From contig BBSY01000002.1 of assembly GCA_000974665.1 (NCBI GenBank), positions 930,001 to 994,000 of the forward strand: a stretch of DNA of 64,000 bases. The letters are read 5' to 3'. The notes under the pieces were generated by a model that was not told the DNA's origin, searched no databases, and saw only the letters and a list, made by a program, of their open reading frames with translations. A program made the position numbers and the translations under genes. This DNA comes from an alpha proteobacterium U9-1i (GTDB lineage: Bacteria; Pseudomonadota; Alphaproteobacteria; Caulobacterales; Aquidulcibacteraceae). Positions 42,878 through 52,013 of the stretch are shown here, in pieces. Every line of letters starts with the position of its first letter. Position 1 is the stretch's first letter.

Positions 42878-45544
42878 CTAATGCAGCATGCCGAGCTGAC
42901 GAGCTCGCTCAACCGCCTGCGGCCGTCGACGCACGCCGATCTTGTCGTAAATCTGCTGCATATACCATTTCACGGTGCCTTCGGTCAGGCCGAGCCGTGC
43001 GCCGATCTCACCGTTGCGCATGCCGCGTCCAACCAGCCGCAAAATCTCCACTTCGCGCGCATTGATCGCTCCGGCAACGCCTGGATCGTCCTCTTCCGGA
43101 GGTGGAGGCGTGCTGGACGCCATGTTGGAAGCATCGGGGGACCGAGCAAAGATTTCTCGCGCGAATTGCTCGATCGGCCCGTTTGTCTCGATCTGCCCGC
43201 AATAGCCTTCGGCGATGAGCCGCTGGATGAACGGCCCTTCGTCAAGGAAACTGCGGATGAAACGGCCTGCGACAGCGTTGCTCAGTGCCTCGTGCAGCAT
43301 TCGCTTTGCCGCTGCGACGTCGCCCCGCGCGCCGTGGATCTGCGCGGCGATAATGCACCAGCGGACCAATGTGCGCAGAGCACCGCGACTCATGCAGAAG
43401 TGCCGCCAGCGCTTGGTGACCGTAAGCGCTTCGTTCATGCGATCCCGGCTCGCCGCCAAACGTGTCCAAGCGATCGCGCGAATTTCGTCGCGCTGATTGG
43501 AGCGTGCGTTCGGCGAGACCGCGTCAATATCCACGTCCAAATGCTCGCGTCTGCCTTCCCGGAGCGCCAGATCCGGGCGTCCGTTGCGAATCCATATGCG
43601 GATGCGCTCGGCGGAGGCGCTGATGCTCAAGCGATCGAGATTGCATTCGAGCGCGACGCGTTTGCCTTCATCCAAGACGCGAAGCGCCGCCTCCACGTCG
43701 CCTTCAGCTTGGTGCAGGCGATTCAACGTGATGTAGCCACTATGGAGTTGTTCCGAAAAGCCGAACTCACGTGCGACCGGCAAGTGATCCCGGACCAACT
43801 GATCGGCTTCCGCGCGCTCGTCGACTTCAAACAAGATGCGCGCAAGCGGCAACGCGGCCAAAGCCGCCTGGCCGGAACGGCCGCCTGAGATGCGATTCGC
43901 TTCCGCCAAGGCTTGCTCAAGTGATTCGCGCGCAGCTTGCGTGCGGCCCGAATGAAACAAGCCGATGCCCAACGCAGCTTGCAGGCCAATCGCCGCGAAC
44001 CGATACCCTGAGCGCGACAGCGCCGAGCGCGCGCTCGATTCAATGCGCGTAAAATCATCCAGCCGATACTGCGTGTAACGCGCGGTCAGCATCTGGCCGT
44101 AAAGCGTGCAGGTTAGATAAGGGCGCGAGTCCCCAAGTTCGCGCAGCAAATCTTCCGATTGGGCATCGACATCCGCCATCTCGTCGTCTTTGGCGGTCGC
44201 AAGCACGGTCTGACGGTGCTTCAACATGAGCCGCAGCATCGCAATCGTTGCGTCGGGCGCCTCGTGCTCACGTTCCATCTCGTCAATGCGCCGCGCGGCC
44301 TGATCGAGCACGCGTTGCGTTTCATCGAAGCGAAGCTGGCGCGTGTGTAGCCAAGCCATCATAAGCAATGTCTTTGGAAGGGTGTTGAGCAGCTCCTTTG
44401 GCAGTGCTTCCGCGTGCCGTGCGACCCAGGGCAGGGCGCCTTGGTAGGTCATCTCCTCGCTATTGGCTTCGAGGAAATCGGCCACTTTGCTTGGGTCGCG
44501 CGCCTGCGCCACATGCTCGAGCGCGGCGATGAGTTGGCCGTCGCGCGCAAGCCACATGCTCGCCCTTTGATGCAAGGCGGCGAGCTTTTGGTCGTGTCCA
44601 GCTTGTAGCTTCTCTTTTAGGAAGGCAGCGAACATTGGATGCAAACGATACTTCGCGTCCGCGGTGTTGCTGAGTTCTAGAAAAAAGCCGGTTTGCTCCA
44701 GCCGCCTCAGGCGCGCCCGGCTGTCGGTGTCTTCCGTGACCGCGTCGCACAGGGCGGGGCAAAGTTCGTCCAGGATACTGACGCTCAACAAGAAGACGCG
44801 GTCTGCCGCGCTTACTTCGGCGAACACCTCTTCCTCAAAGAAGTCAGCGATCGCGTGCGCGGCCCGTGGATCGTTGGTGCGTGTGAGCGCGTCCAGGCCA
44901 AGACGAACGCCGACGGGCCAGCCGTGCGCGCTCTCCAATAACTGTGCTGTGTCTTCTGGCAGGCGTTGCGCGGCTTTGACCATCGCCGCGCACTCAGCGT
45001 CGCCTAGGGCGAGCTGAGCTGCGCCAAGTTCCGCGAGCGCGCCATGCGCCCGCAGACGCGCGAGCGAAAGGCCCGCCACGCTTCGCGTCGCGAAGACGAA
45101 CCGGGCGCCAGCCGGTGCAAGGCTGACGACACGCATGAGGAGATCCGCCCCGGATTTTGCCAACACATGCACGTCGTCGATGAAAACTGTGAAACTCTCC
45201 CGCCCCGTCAGCGCGTTGGCGATGAGTTCAGCCAATGCAGTTTCGTGTGGCGCAATGGCAGCGCCGGTAATGCCGTAATGGAGCTGCTGCGCGAATTCAG
45301 CGGCGTCACGAGCGTCTCTGTCGCATGTGATCCAGCAGGAGGGCGCGCCAGAATTCTGCAGCACCGTTGCCCATTGCGACATGAGCGTCGTCTTGCCATA
45401 GCCGGCGGGCGCGGCGAGCATGGTGAGCAGCACCTCCGGCGCCTGTGCGAGCGTAGCCGAACGCGAAACCACACCGGGTGGGATTGGCGGCGGTATGAGG
45501 CGGGTTCTTACGGCTCCCTCCGGTTCGTTTCCTCCACGCCTCAT
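42878..45544 (-). CDS. large ATP-binding LuxR-family (MalT/LAL) regulator
   Basis: 888 residues from ATG 45544 (the frame extends to 45595 without better support). Walker A APAGYGKTT at residues 45-53, Walker B FTVFIDDVHVL near 130, a helical arm with TPR-like superhelix (about 330-790), and a C-terminal LuxR HTH (NAREVEILRLVGRGMRNGEI, then GLTEGTVKWYMQQIYDKIG). This is the architecture of STAND activators such as MalT, where an inducer triggers ATP-dependent assembly on tandem boxes. It is the only regulator gene in the island and is divergent from the SDR operon with the nested palindromes in between. Confidence 0.9.
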   Translation of the reverse strand: MRRGGNEPEGAVRTRLIPPPIPPGVVSRSATLAQAPEVLLTMLAAPAGYGKTTLMSQWATVLQNSGAPSCWITCDRDARDAAEFAQQLHYGITGAAIAPHETALAELIANALTGRESFTVFIDDVHVLAKSGADLLMRVVSLAPAGARFVFATRSVAGLSLARLRAHGALAELGAAQLALGDAECAAMVKAAQRLPEDTAQLLESAHGWPVGVRLGLDALTRTNDPRAAHAIADFFEEEVFAEVSAADRVFLLSVSILDELCPALCDAVTEDTDSRARLRRLEQTGFFLELSNTADAKYRLHPMFAAFLKEKLQAGHDQKLAALHQRASMWLARDGQLIAALEHVAQARDPSKVADFLEANSEEMTYQGALPWVARHAEALPKELLNTLPKTLLMMAWLHTRQLRFDETQRVLDQAARRIDEMEREHEAPDATIAMLRLMLKHRQTVLATAKDDEMADVDAQSEDLLRELGDSRPYLTCTLYGQMLTARYTQYRLDDFTRIESSARSALSRSGYRFAAIGLQAALGIGLFHSGRTQAARESLEQALAEANRISGGRSGQAALAALPLARILFEVDERAEADQLVRDHLPVAREFGFSEQLHSGYITLNRLHQAEGDVEAALRVLDEGKRVALECNLDRLSISASAERIRIWIRNGRPDLALREGRREHLDVDIDAVSPNARSNQRDEIRAIAWTRLAASRDRMNEALTVTKRWRHFCMSRGALRTLVRWCIIAAQIHGARGDVAAAKRMLHEALSNAVAGRFIRSFLDEGPFIQRLIAEGYCGQIETNGPIEQFAREIFARSPDASNMASSTPPPPEEDDPGVAGAINAREVEILRLVGRGMRNGEIGARLGLTEGTVKWYMQQIYDKIGVRRRPQAVERARQLGMLH

Positions 45545-45582
45545 GTTTGGGCGCGTATTTTGGTTGTTTCGGACTATGCCGG

Positions 45583-45637
45583 CGATAGGCGCCACGCAAA
45601 CCCTATCTACAGATAGGTGGCCCGTCTGCGCCTATCG
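45583..45637. promoter_or_regulatory. nested palindromic box 2
   Basis: The core CCTATC-TACA-GATAGG (45602-45617, extending to a 7-2-7 dyad) ends 34 nt before the GTG at 45652. It is flanked by a perfect 10-bp inverted repeat, CGATAGGCGC (45583-45592) and GCGCCTATCG (45628-45637), with nearly the same centre, so four GATAGG half-sites lie in a symmetrical array. The left outer half-site is centred 42.5 bp from the LuxR ATG at 45544. Confidence 0.78.
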
Positions 45638-45651
45638 AGGGGAATGACGCA

Positions 45652-46590
45652 GTGCAGCAATCTTCCATTCGCTTTGACGGGCAAGTGGCCGTCGTAACCG
45701 GCGCAGGCCGTGGGCTCGGTCGCGCATTCGCGTTCGACTTGGCGAGACGCGGCGCGCGCGTTGTGGTGAACGGGCGTCCCGTTGCGGAAGGCGGTGGTGG
45801 CGAAGTGGAAACGGCGGTCGCCGAGATCAACGCCGGCGGTGGCGCGGCAATCGCAAATTACGCAAGCGTCGAGACGCCGGAGGGCGGCAAATCCATTATC
45901 GACGCGGCGCTCGATCGATACGGCCGCATCGATGTTCTCATCAACAACGCAGGCTTCTTACGCAACGGCGCCTTCGACGATCTGTCACAGGCCGATCTGG
46001 ACGCCGCGCTCCGCGTTCATCTGCTTGGCGCTTTTCACGTTGCCCAGCCCGCCTTCCGTTTGATGAAGGCGCAATCCTACGGGCGCATCATCAATGTCAC
46101 GTCGACGACCGGGCTCATCGCACTCCCGGGCCTTTCGAACTATGCCGCCGCCAAGGGTGGCGTTTCCGCGCTCACACGCGCGATGGCAGCGGAGGGCGCG
46201 GGCTTCGGCGTTTTCACCAACGCGATTGCGCCAAGTGCGATCGGCAAGATGCAAGCACAGAGCGCCATACCCGGCTTCAAGGATGCGTTTCAGAGCTTAC
46301 GCGAGAAACTATGGCCGCGTATGCAGCCCGAGACTGTCGCCCCGCTTGTGACCTACCTCGCAAGCACCTCGTGTCAGGAAAACGGCGCGGCCTACGTCGC
46401 GTGTGCTGGGCGTTTCGCGCGCGTGGGGCTGTTGTTCGCAAAGGGATGGATTGCGCCTGACGCTGACGCCGCCACGGCCGAAGACATCCAAGCGAACATC
46501 ACCACCATCAACGATTTAACAAACGGCTTTGAGCCGCTCACTTTGGCCGATATCTACACGGACATCATCGAGCGGCTGTCGCCATCATAG
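45652..46590 (+). CDS. SDR, (3R)-hydroxyacyl-CoA dehydrogenase-like
   Basis: 312 residues from GTG 45652, with GAGGGG about 9 nt upstream. NAD site TGAGRGLGRAFAFDLARRG, NNAGFLRNG, catalytic Ser in NVTSTTG and Y-x-x-x-K in NYAAAKGG. The pattern VAVVTGAGRGLG plus VVNGRPV and the C-terminal extension (about 60 residues, ANITTINDLTNGF) resemble the dehydrogenase part of peroxisomal multifunctional enzyme 2. It is alone in its transcript, and its stop overlaps by 6 bp the end of the long minus operon. Confidence 0.87.
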   Translation: MQQSSIRFDGQVAVVTGAGRGLGRAFAFDLARRGARVVVNGRPVAEGGGGEVETAVAEINAGGGAAIANYASVETPEGGKSIIDAALDRYGRIDVLINNAGFLRNGAFDDLSQADLDAALRVHLLGAFHVAQPAFRLMKAQSYGRIINVTSTTGLIALPGLSNYAAAKGGVSALTRAMAAEGAGFGVFTNAIAPSAIGKMQAQSAIPGFKDAFQSLREKLWPRMQPETVAPLVTYLASTSCQENGAAYVACAGRFARVGLLFAKGWIAPDADAATAEDIQANITTINDLTNGFEPLTLADIYTDIIERLSPS

Positions 46591-47073
46591 CCATCCGGCG
46601 CCGTTGCTGCGCAACAGGCCGGGCGGCAGCGGCGAATGCGCCAAATCGGCCGGCAACGGATCGACGCGCAGGCGCGTGAGGCGCAGCAAGCTGATCTTCC
46701 AGCCGTCGTCCTCCTTGCGATACTCTTCTTCATAATGGCCGTAGCCGACAAAGCCGCGTCCGCCATATGGCGTGTCGGCGGGGCGCGGCTCGCGAAATTG
46801 AACCATGTCGAACATGGCCCAGATCCCGCGCGCCGCTCGCGCGCCAGTTAGGACAATCTCCGGCATGTGTCCGTGATGGATCGTCACGGCATCGGCCAGC
46901 CATGCGCTAGTGCTCGCGCAGAATTCGTCTGGGCCCGAGAACGGCCGGCGCGTTCCATCGAAGCGGGCGTCGTCCGTGAACACCGCGCGCCATTCGGTCC
47001 ATTGCTTGGTGTCCAGCGTACGGAAGTAGCGCGCTTTCAATTGCTTGATCGCTTCAATATCTTCCAGCGACAT
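46585..47073 (-). CDS. SnoaL/NTF2-like protein
   Basis: 162 residues, alpha+beta barrel of the SnoaL-like group: LEDIEAIKQLKARYFRTLDTKQW, ARFDGTRRPFSGPDEFCA, HHGHMPEIVLTG, GYGHYEEEYRKEDDGWKISLLRLTRLRVD. The Asp and His pattern is like dehydratases and isomerases of steroid and polyketide metabolism (for example bile acid 7-alpha-dehydratase relatives). Last gene of the minus operon that starts with the Old Yellow Enzyme. Confidence 0.8.
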   Translation of the reverse strand: MSLEDIEAIKQLKARYFRTLDTKQWTEWRAVFTDDARFDGTRRPFSGPDEFCASTSAWLADAVTIHHGHMPEIVLTGARAARGIWAMFDMVQFREPRPADTPYGGRGFVGYGHYEEEYRKEDDGWKISLLRLTRLRVDPLPADLAHSPLPPGLLRSNGAGWL

Positions 47074-47079
47074 CGGCGA

Positions 47080-47994
47080 TCATCCCAAAGTGCGTTCGGC
47101 GACGCGCTCAAGCCACGCAGACGCCGCAGCGTCTGAAGCAAAGACCATATTGGCCTCGCGGCTCTGCAGCAGCGACACCCGATCGGCGCCGGCGTCAGCG
47201 TAACGTTGCAGCAGGGCGCGGTCGAGCGGATCCTCCGGCGCGTCGGCGATGATCGCGGTGATCTCGACAGAGCGCGGATCGCGTCCAGCTTGTTCGCACA
47301 GCTTATCCAAGTGTTCGCGGCCGCGCGCGACACGATCGATGCCGGCGCCACGAATTTCGTCCGGCTTGTAAACAGAGGGCAACCAGCCGTCCGCGTGCGC
47401 GACGATACGCGCGAACGCATTCTCCGTGTTCATGCCGAAAAGCAGGGGCGGGTGCGGCCGCTGCGCCGGTCGGGGCTGGCACATGATCGCCGGGAATTGG
47501 TAGAATTCGCCGCTATGGGCCACGAACTCACCGCTCCACAGCTTCTTGAGTACGGAAACAGCGTCCATCGTTTGCGCAACGCGGCGATCGAAATGTCCGC
47601 CCATCACCTCCATCTCTTGGCGATTCCAGCCAACGCCCACGCCGACCGAGAGGCGGCCGTTTGAGTCCGCGTCCAACGTTGCGAGCTGCTTGGCGAGATT
47701 GATCGGGTTGTGCTCGGGCAAGATCAGTATTGCCGTGCCGATGCGGAGCTTCGTCGTCGCCGCGGCGACGCCGGCGAGGCGTACGATGGAGGAGGGCATC
47801 GCCGGCACCCCCTCGCTGTGATAGCTGTGCGCGTTCTCGTCGGTTCGGGGCACAACGACGTGCTCGCCTGACCAGAGCGAGTCAAAGCCCAGCCTTTCGG
47901 CTTCCTTGGCAAAAAACCAGGGGTCGTCGCGGAGGCGCCCCGATGCGCCGCGCGCGAACGCCGTGCGCGAGATGCCAACCTTCAATGATCTCAT
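47080..47994 (-). CDS. LLM-class (F420-dependent type) oxidoreductase
   Basis: 304 residues, luciferase-like TIM barrel: FAKEAERLGFDSLWSGEHVVVP, LRIGTAILILPEHNPINLAKQLATLDADSNGRLSVGVGVGWN, FGMNTENAFARIVAHADGWLP. This matches the TIGR03619-type group of presumed F420 enzymes common in mycobacteria, though FMN-dependent members exist. Its ATG overlaps the stop of the Ddn-like gene (4 bp), so two F420-type proteins are translationally coupled. Confidence 0.85.
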   Translation of the reverse strand: MRSLKVGISRTAFARGASGRLRDDPWFFAKEAERLGFDSLWSGEHVVVPRTDENAHSYHSEGVPAMPSSIVRLAGVAAATTKLRIGTAILILPEHNPINLAKQLATLDADSNGRLSVGVGVGWNRQEMEVMGGHFDRRVAQTMDAVSVLKKLWSGEFVAHSGEFYQFPAIMCQPRPAQRPHPPLLFGMNTENAFARIVAHADGWLPSVYKPDEIRGAGIDRVARGREHLDKLCEQAGRDPRSVEITAIIADAPEDPLDRALLQRYADAGADRVSLLQSREANMVFASDAAASAWLERVAERTLG

Positions 47995-48521
47995 GTGCTC
48001 ACCGGCGTGATGACCACGAGCTCCGCGCGGCGCCCGTGTCGCGCCGCGTGCGCATCGTAATTGTAGATATGCGGCCGCTTTGCCGCGACAACCGGCAACA
48101 ACGCGGCGCGCTCGTCGTCCTCGGCGATATGCGCATGGGCTTCAATAGTCCGGCGCGCCACCCGAATCCGGCATTGCGGATTGGCTCGGGCATTTTCCAC
48201 CCACATCGGATTGCGGGCGCGCCCGGCATTTGATCCCACCACGATATAATCGGCCGCGTGGCGTACGTAAGGCAACACGCTGGTTCGGCGCTTTCCCGAT
48301 TTTCGCCCCGTTGTGGTGAGGAGCAACGAGGGTTGGTAGGCGATGCCGCGCAAGCGCGACGCTTCCCAACTGATGAACGACCAACCCAGCATGTAGATAG
48401 CGGCGATATCGATCTTATGGCCGACGTCGGTTGTCATTGCCCGAAGCCAGAAACTTGTCGGCACGGCCGCGATCGGTTCGGCGCCCGCGTCCATTTCCTC
48501 TCGAGTCGGATAGCGCGGCAC
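47991..48521 (-). CDS. Ddn-like nitroreductase/quinone reductase family protein
   Basis: 176 residues, split-barrel fold: LLLTTTGRKSGKRRTSVLPYVRHAADYIVVGSNAGRARNPMWVENARANPQCRIRV. The TTGRKSG-x-x-R, GSNAG and PxWxxNxxAxP motifs define the deazaflavin (F420)-dependent nitroreductase family. An N-terminal helix extension of about 60 residues is present. It lies between an acyl-CoA dehydrogenase and the LLM oxidoreductase. Confidence 0.85.
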   Translation of the reverse strand: MPRYPTREEMDAGAEPIAAVPTSFWLRAMTTDVGHKIDIAAIYMLGWSFISWEASRLRGIAYQPSLLLTTTGRKSGKRRTSVLPYVRHAADYIVVGSNAGRARNPMWVENARANPQCRIRVARRTIEAHAHIAEDDERAALLPVVAAKRPHIYNYDAHAARHGRRAELVVITPVST

Positions 48522-48524
48522 GGC

Positions 48525-49673
48525 CTATAAGCCGATGTGCCGCGCAATAACGTTGCGTAGCACTTGCGTGGTGCCTCCACCAATGGTTTGCACCAGGGTA
48601 CGCCGGAGATAACGCTGCAGGTCGAACTCCATCGAGTACCCATAGCCTCCCATCATCTGAATGCCGGTGAGGCACACCTTGTTGGCGGTTTCCGTCACGA
48701 ACACCTTGGCCATGGTGACCTCTTTGTCGTGCGGCTCGCCAGCCTCCATCAGCGCGGCGGCCCGATAAGTGAGCGCACGGCCGGCTTCGATCCGCGTGGC
48801 CATGTCGGCGGCCATATGTTGGATCGCCTGAAATTTTCCCACAGTTTGGCCGAACGCCTCGCGGTTGTTGACGAAGGCGATCGCATCATCGAGCGCGCGC
48901 TGCGCGAGACCCAATGTCATGGACGCAAGTTGCAGACGCTCCAGCGAAAGCGAGGCGTTGAGAAACCGCCAGCCGCGGTTCAAGCCGGAATCGCCGCCGA
49001 TCAGCCGGTCCGCCGGTATGCGCACGTCGTCGTAGAACACTTGGCACGTGCCTTGCGCCTTCGGGCCGAGCGTCGGGATACGCTGAATGGCAATCCCGGG
49101 CGTATTCTGATCGACGATGAAGCAACTGATGCCATGTTGCTTGGCGACGTCCGGATTGGTGCGTGCGGCGACGATCAAATGCGTGGCCACATCGGCGCCG
49201 CTTGACCACATCTTGCTGCCGCTGATCACCCACTCATCGCCGTCGCGAACAGCTTTCGTTTTCAAGGACGCAGCGTCAGAACCTGAATGCGGTTCTGACA
49301 AGCCGAATGAGGTACGAACCTTGCCGGCGGCGATCTGCGTCAGCCACTCACGTTTCTGTTCTTCCGTCCCGCCATGAAGGATCGTTTGCGTGCCTAATGA
49401 TGTTGGCATCAGAATCGAGGTCGATGTGATGCTGCCGTAGGTCAGTGTCTCCATCGCCAGCGCAATCGAGACCGGTCCCATGCCCTGTCCGCCATATTCC
49501 GGCGGAATGTAGAGACCGATCATGCCGAGGTCGGCGAGTTTCTGGAACAGGTCGTACGGATAATCCGCGCTCTCGTCGTAAGCGCGATCCTTTTCGCGCG
49601 GCACTTCTTTGCGTACGAAGTCGGAAAGCGCCTTGCGCAGCATTTCCTGTTCTGGGGAAAATCGAACGTCCAT
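48525..49673 (-). CDS. acyl-CoA dehydrogenase
   Basis: 382 residues: RFSPEQEMLRKALSDFVRKE, SFGLSEPHSGSDAASLKTKAVR, WVISGSKMWSSGADVATHLIV, FVNNREAFGQTVGKFQAIQ, GIQMMGGYGYSMEFDLQRYLR, IGGGTTQVLRNVIARHIGL. It is a standard FAD acyl-CoA dehydrogenase, one of three in the island. Gap of 9 bp to the ligase upstream and 3 bp to the Ddn-like gene downstream. Confidence 0.92.
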   Translation of the reverse strand: MDVRFSPEQEMLRKALSDFVRKEVPREKDRAYDESADYPYDLFQKLADLGMIGLYIPPEYGGQGMGPVSIALAMETLTYGSITSTSILMPTSLGTQTILHGGTEEQKREWLTQIAAGKVRTSFGLSEPHSGSDAASLKTKAVRDGDEWVISGSKMWSSGADVATHLIVAARTNPDVAKQHGISCFIVDQNTPGIAIQRIPTLGPKAQGTCQVFYDDVRIPADRLIGGDSGLNRGWRFLNASLSLERLQLASMTLGLAQRALDDAIAFVNNREAFGQTVGKFQAIQHMAADMATRIEAGRALTYRAAALMEAGEPHDKEVTMAKVFVTETANKVCLTGIQMMGGYGYSMEFDLQRYLRRTLVQTIGGGTTQVLRNVIARHIGL

Positions 49674-49682
49674 ATCGGCCTC

Positions 49683-51239
49683 TCAGGATGCCGCCGGAGC
49701 CCGCAGGCCCTGCAAGTAGGTGTCGCGCAACGTGCGCTTCAAAACTTTTCCGCCCCAGTTCAGCGGAATGTCGGCTTTGCTCAAGAACACGACAGTCCGT
49801 GGCCGCTTGTAACGGCCAAGCTTGTCAGCGCACCAATCTTGAACCTCGGCTTCGGTCAAGCTGCGGCCTTCATGCGCAACGACGAAGGCCAAAATGCTCT
49901 CGCCCCATTGTGGATCGGGGGCGCCGACAACATAAGCCGCATCGACGGCGTCGTGACGTTCGATCGCGACCTCCACTTCCTTGGAGTAAATGTTCAATCC
50001 GCCGCTGATGATCATGTCCTTCTTGCGATCGACGATGAAAAGGTAGCCGTCTTCGTCGTAACGGGCGATGTCACCCGTGCGATAATAGCCATCCTGGTCA
50101 ACCGGGGTCTCGCTCGCTGGCAGGCCCCAATAACCGATGAGCGCGCGACGGGTTCTGACAAAAACCTCGCCGGGCTCGCCGCGCGCGACTTCGCGTCCAT
50201 CATCATCGACAAGTTTGATGTCGCAATCGATCAATGGCCGGCCTACCGACTTGAGCTTCGGTGAAACATCGCCCCGCACAAAATGGTCTTCCGGGCCAGC
50301 GAACGTCACGGAGCCGCCTGCGATCTCGGTCATGCCATAGCTTTGCGTGAACTCGCAGCCGAGCACTTCCACCAATTGGCGCAAACGGTCTTCATTGAGC
50401 GGCGCGCCGCCCGAATTGATAAATTTCAGGGATGACAGATTGTGAGGCGATGCGGCCTGCGCATCCATCAGCCGATAGAGCATTGTCGGCACAACAAAAG
50501 CGTTGGTGACGTTGTACCGTTGCACGGCCGCAAGCGCCGCTTCCTCGTCGAAGCGCTGCACGATCACGATTGCCGCGCCCGCGAAGATCACTTCCATCGC
50601 GGCTTTGGTGCCGCCGGTGTAGCACATCGGCAGAATGCCCAGGAAAACCGTCTTGTCGGTGAAGCGCTTCAGCGGCGGTTGGATCAGGCACGATTGCACC
50701 CAAGCGCTTTGAATGCTGATCACGCCTTTGGATTCGCCAGTGGTGCCGCTTGTGTATTGGAGCATGGCTGGATCGTCGCGGCCCACCGTGACAACGGCCG
50801 GCCGATCGCTCGCTTGGCCGATCAAGTCATCGATGTCGGGAAAGCCCTTGCACGGCGCAAGCGTTACGATGGAGCAGCCTGCAAACGCAGGCGTGTGCGC
50901 GAGCACTCGCTCAAGTTGGCTCGGCTGCGCCAGCAGCACGCGGACGCTGGCCTTGGTCAACACATCGCTCAATTCCTCGCCGGACAACCGATAATTGAGC
51001 GGCACGAAGATCGCGCCAATCCGCACCGAGGCGAACAGCGCCACCAAAAACCACGGCGTATTTTCCGAGAGCAACGCAACACGGTCGCCAGGTTTCACGC
51101 CCAGCGCCAGCAACAGGCTGGCACAGCGTCGGCGCATCTCGCCGAGCTTGGCGTACGTCCAAACGTCGTCGCCATCGAAGATCGCCGGCCGATGCGGCTG
51201 GTTGCGTTCGTGGTGGGTGAGGGCATCGTCGATCAGCAC
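49683..51239 (-). CDS. acyl-CoA synthetase (AMP-forming)
   Basis: 518 residues: phosphate loop MLQYTSGTTGESKGVISI, QSYGMTEIAGG, hinge YRTGDIARYDEDGYLFIVDRKKDM, and catalytic Lys in LNWGGKVLKRTLRD. The N-terminus MLIDDALTHHERNQPHRPAI is typical of fatty-acid/aryl CoA ligases. It activates a carboxylic acid for the island. It overlaps the SDR stop by 7 bp. Confidence 0.92.
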   Translation of the reverse strand: MLIDDALTHHERNQPHRPAIFDGDDVWTYAKLGEMRRRCASLLLALGVKPGDRVALLSENTPWFLVALFASVRIGAIFVPLNYRLSGEELSDVLTKASVRVLLAQPSQLERVLAHTPAFAGCSIVTLAPCKGFPDIDDLIGQASDRPAVVTVGRDDPAMLQYTSGTTGESKGVISIQSAWVQSCLIQPPLKRFTDKTVFLGILPMCYTGGTKAAMEVIFAGAAIVIVQRFDEEAALAAVQRYNVTNAFVVPTMLYRLMDAQAASPHNLSSLKFINSGGAPLNEDRLRQLVEVLGCEFTQSYGMTEIAGGSVTFAGPEDHFVRGDVSPKLKSVGRPLIDCDIKLVDDDGREVARGEPGEVFVRTRRALIGYWGLPASETPVDQDGYYRTGDIARYDEDGYLFIVDRKKDMIISGGLNIYSKEVEVAIERHDAVDAAYVVGAPDPQWGESILAFVVAHEGRSLTEAEVQDWCADKLGRYKRPRTVVFLSKADIPLNWGGKVLKRTLRDTYLQGLRAPAAS

Positions 51240-52006
51240 TGGCTCAGCCCTCCGTCAACAGCCAGTTCAGCGCCTGTTATGTATGCGCTCGCGGGTCCAG
51301 CGAGGAAGAGGCACGCGCCCGCGATGTCGTTGGCTTGGCCAAGGCGACCCAGTGGAACGCGGGCCTGCAGGGCGGCCTCTTTGTCCGCTTCAGCGCGAAT
51401 GTGCGCCGTCATTTTTGTGGGAAAATACCCGGGAACGATTGTGTTCACGGCAATTCCGCGCGGCGCCAAATCGACTGCCAAGACGCGCGTCAGATGATGA
51501 ATGGCGGCCTTGCTCGCGGAATAGGAATAAGCGGACAATCTCTCAGCCGTCGAACCCGCAAGAGATCCGATGTTAATGACGCGCGCGGGATCGCCGGAGG
51601 CGCCGGCGCGTTCCAGCAGCGGAAGCAAATCGCGCACAAGCGTGAACGGCGCCTGCACATTCACGCTCATCACAGAGGCCCACGCTTTATCCGGAAATTT
51701 CTCGATCGGTGCGCCGAATGTTTTCCCGGCGTTGTTGACGAGAACATGGAGCGCGGGCTCCACGCCCGCGATGCGCTGTGCGAGCGCCGTCGCGCCTTCG
51801 GGCGTTGACATGTCGGCGGCCAGCCCGATGCAAGCGCCGTGCGCACTCATCTCGCGCGCCGCAGCTTCAACCGTCTCTGCCGCGCGTGATGTCACGTAGG
51901 TTTTCGCGCCCGCACGTACGAACGCCTCGGCGATCATGCGGCCCAGCCCCTGGCCGCCGCCGGTCACGAGGGCGACTTTGCCGCGGATGTCGAACAGGTG
52001 CTCCAT
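51233..52006 (-). CDS. SDR family oxidoreductase (FabG-like)
   Basis: 257 residues from ATG 52006 with GGGAG upstream. TGGGQGLGRMIAEAFVRAG, NNAG, catalytic Ser in NIGSLAGS, YSASKAA, and the C-terminal AVDGGLSQC. A classical short-chain dehydrogenase acting on a 3-hydroxyacyl-CoA or cyclic alcohol. Starts 8 bp after the quinone-reductase-like gene. Confidence 0.9.
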   Translation of the reverse strand: MEHLFDIRGKVALVTGGGQGLGRMIAEAFVRAGAKTYVTSRAAETVEAAAREMSAHGACIGLAADMSTPEGATALAQRIAGVEPALHVLVNNAGKTFGAPIEKFPDKAWASVMSVNVQAPFTLVRDLLPLLERAGASGDPARVINIGSLAGSTAERLSAYSYSASKAAIHHLTRVLAVDLAPRGIAVNTIVPGYFPTKMTAHIRAEADKEAALQARVPLGRLGQANDIAGACLFLAGPASAYITGAELAVDGGLSQC

Positions 52007-52013
52007 TTGCTCC

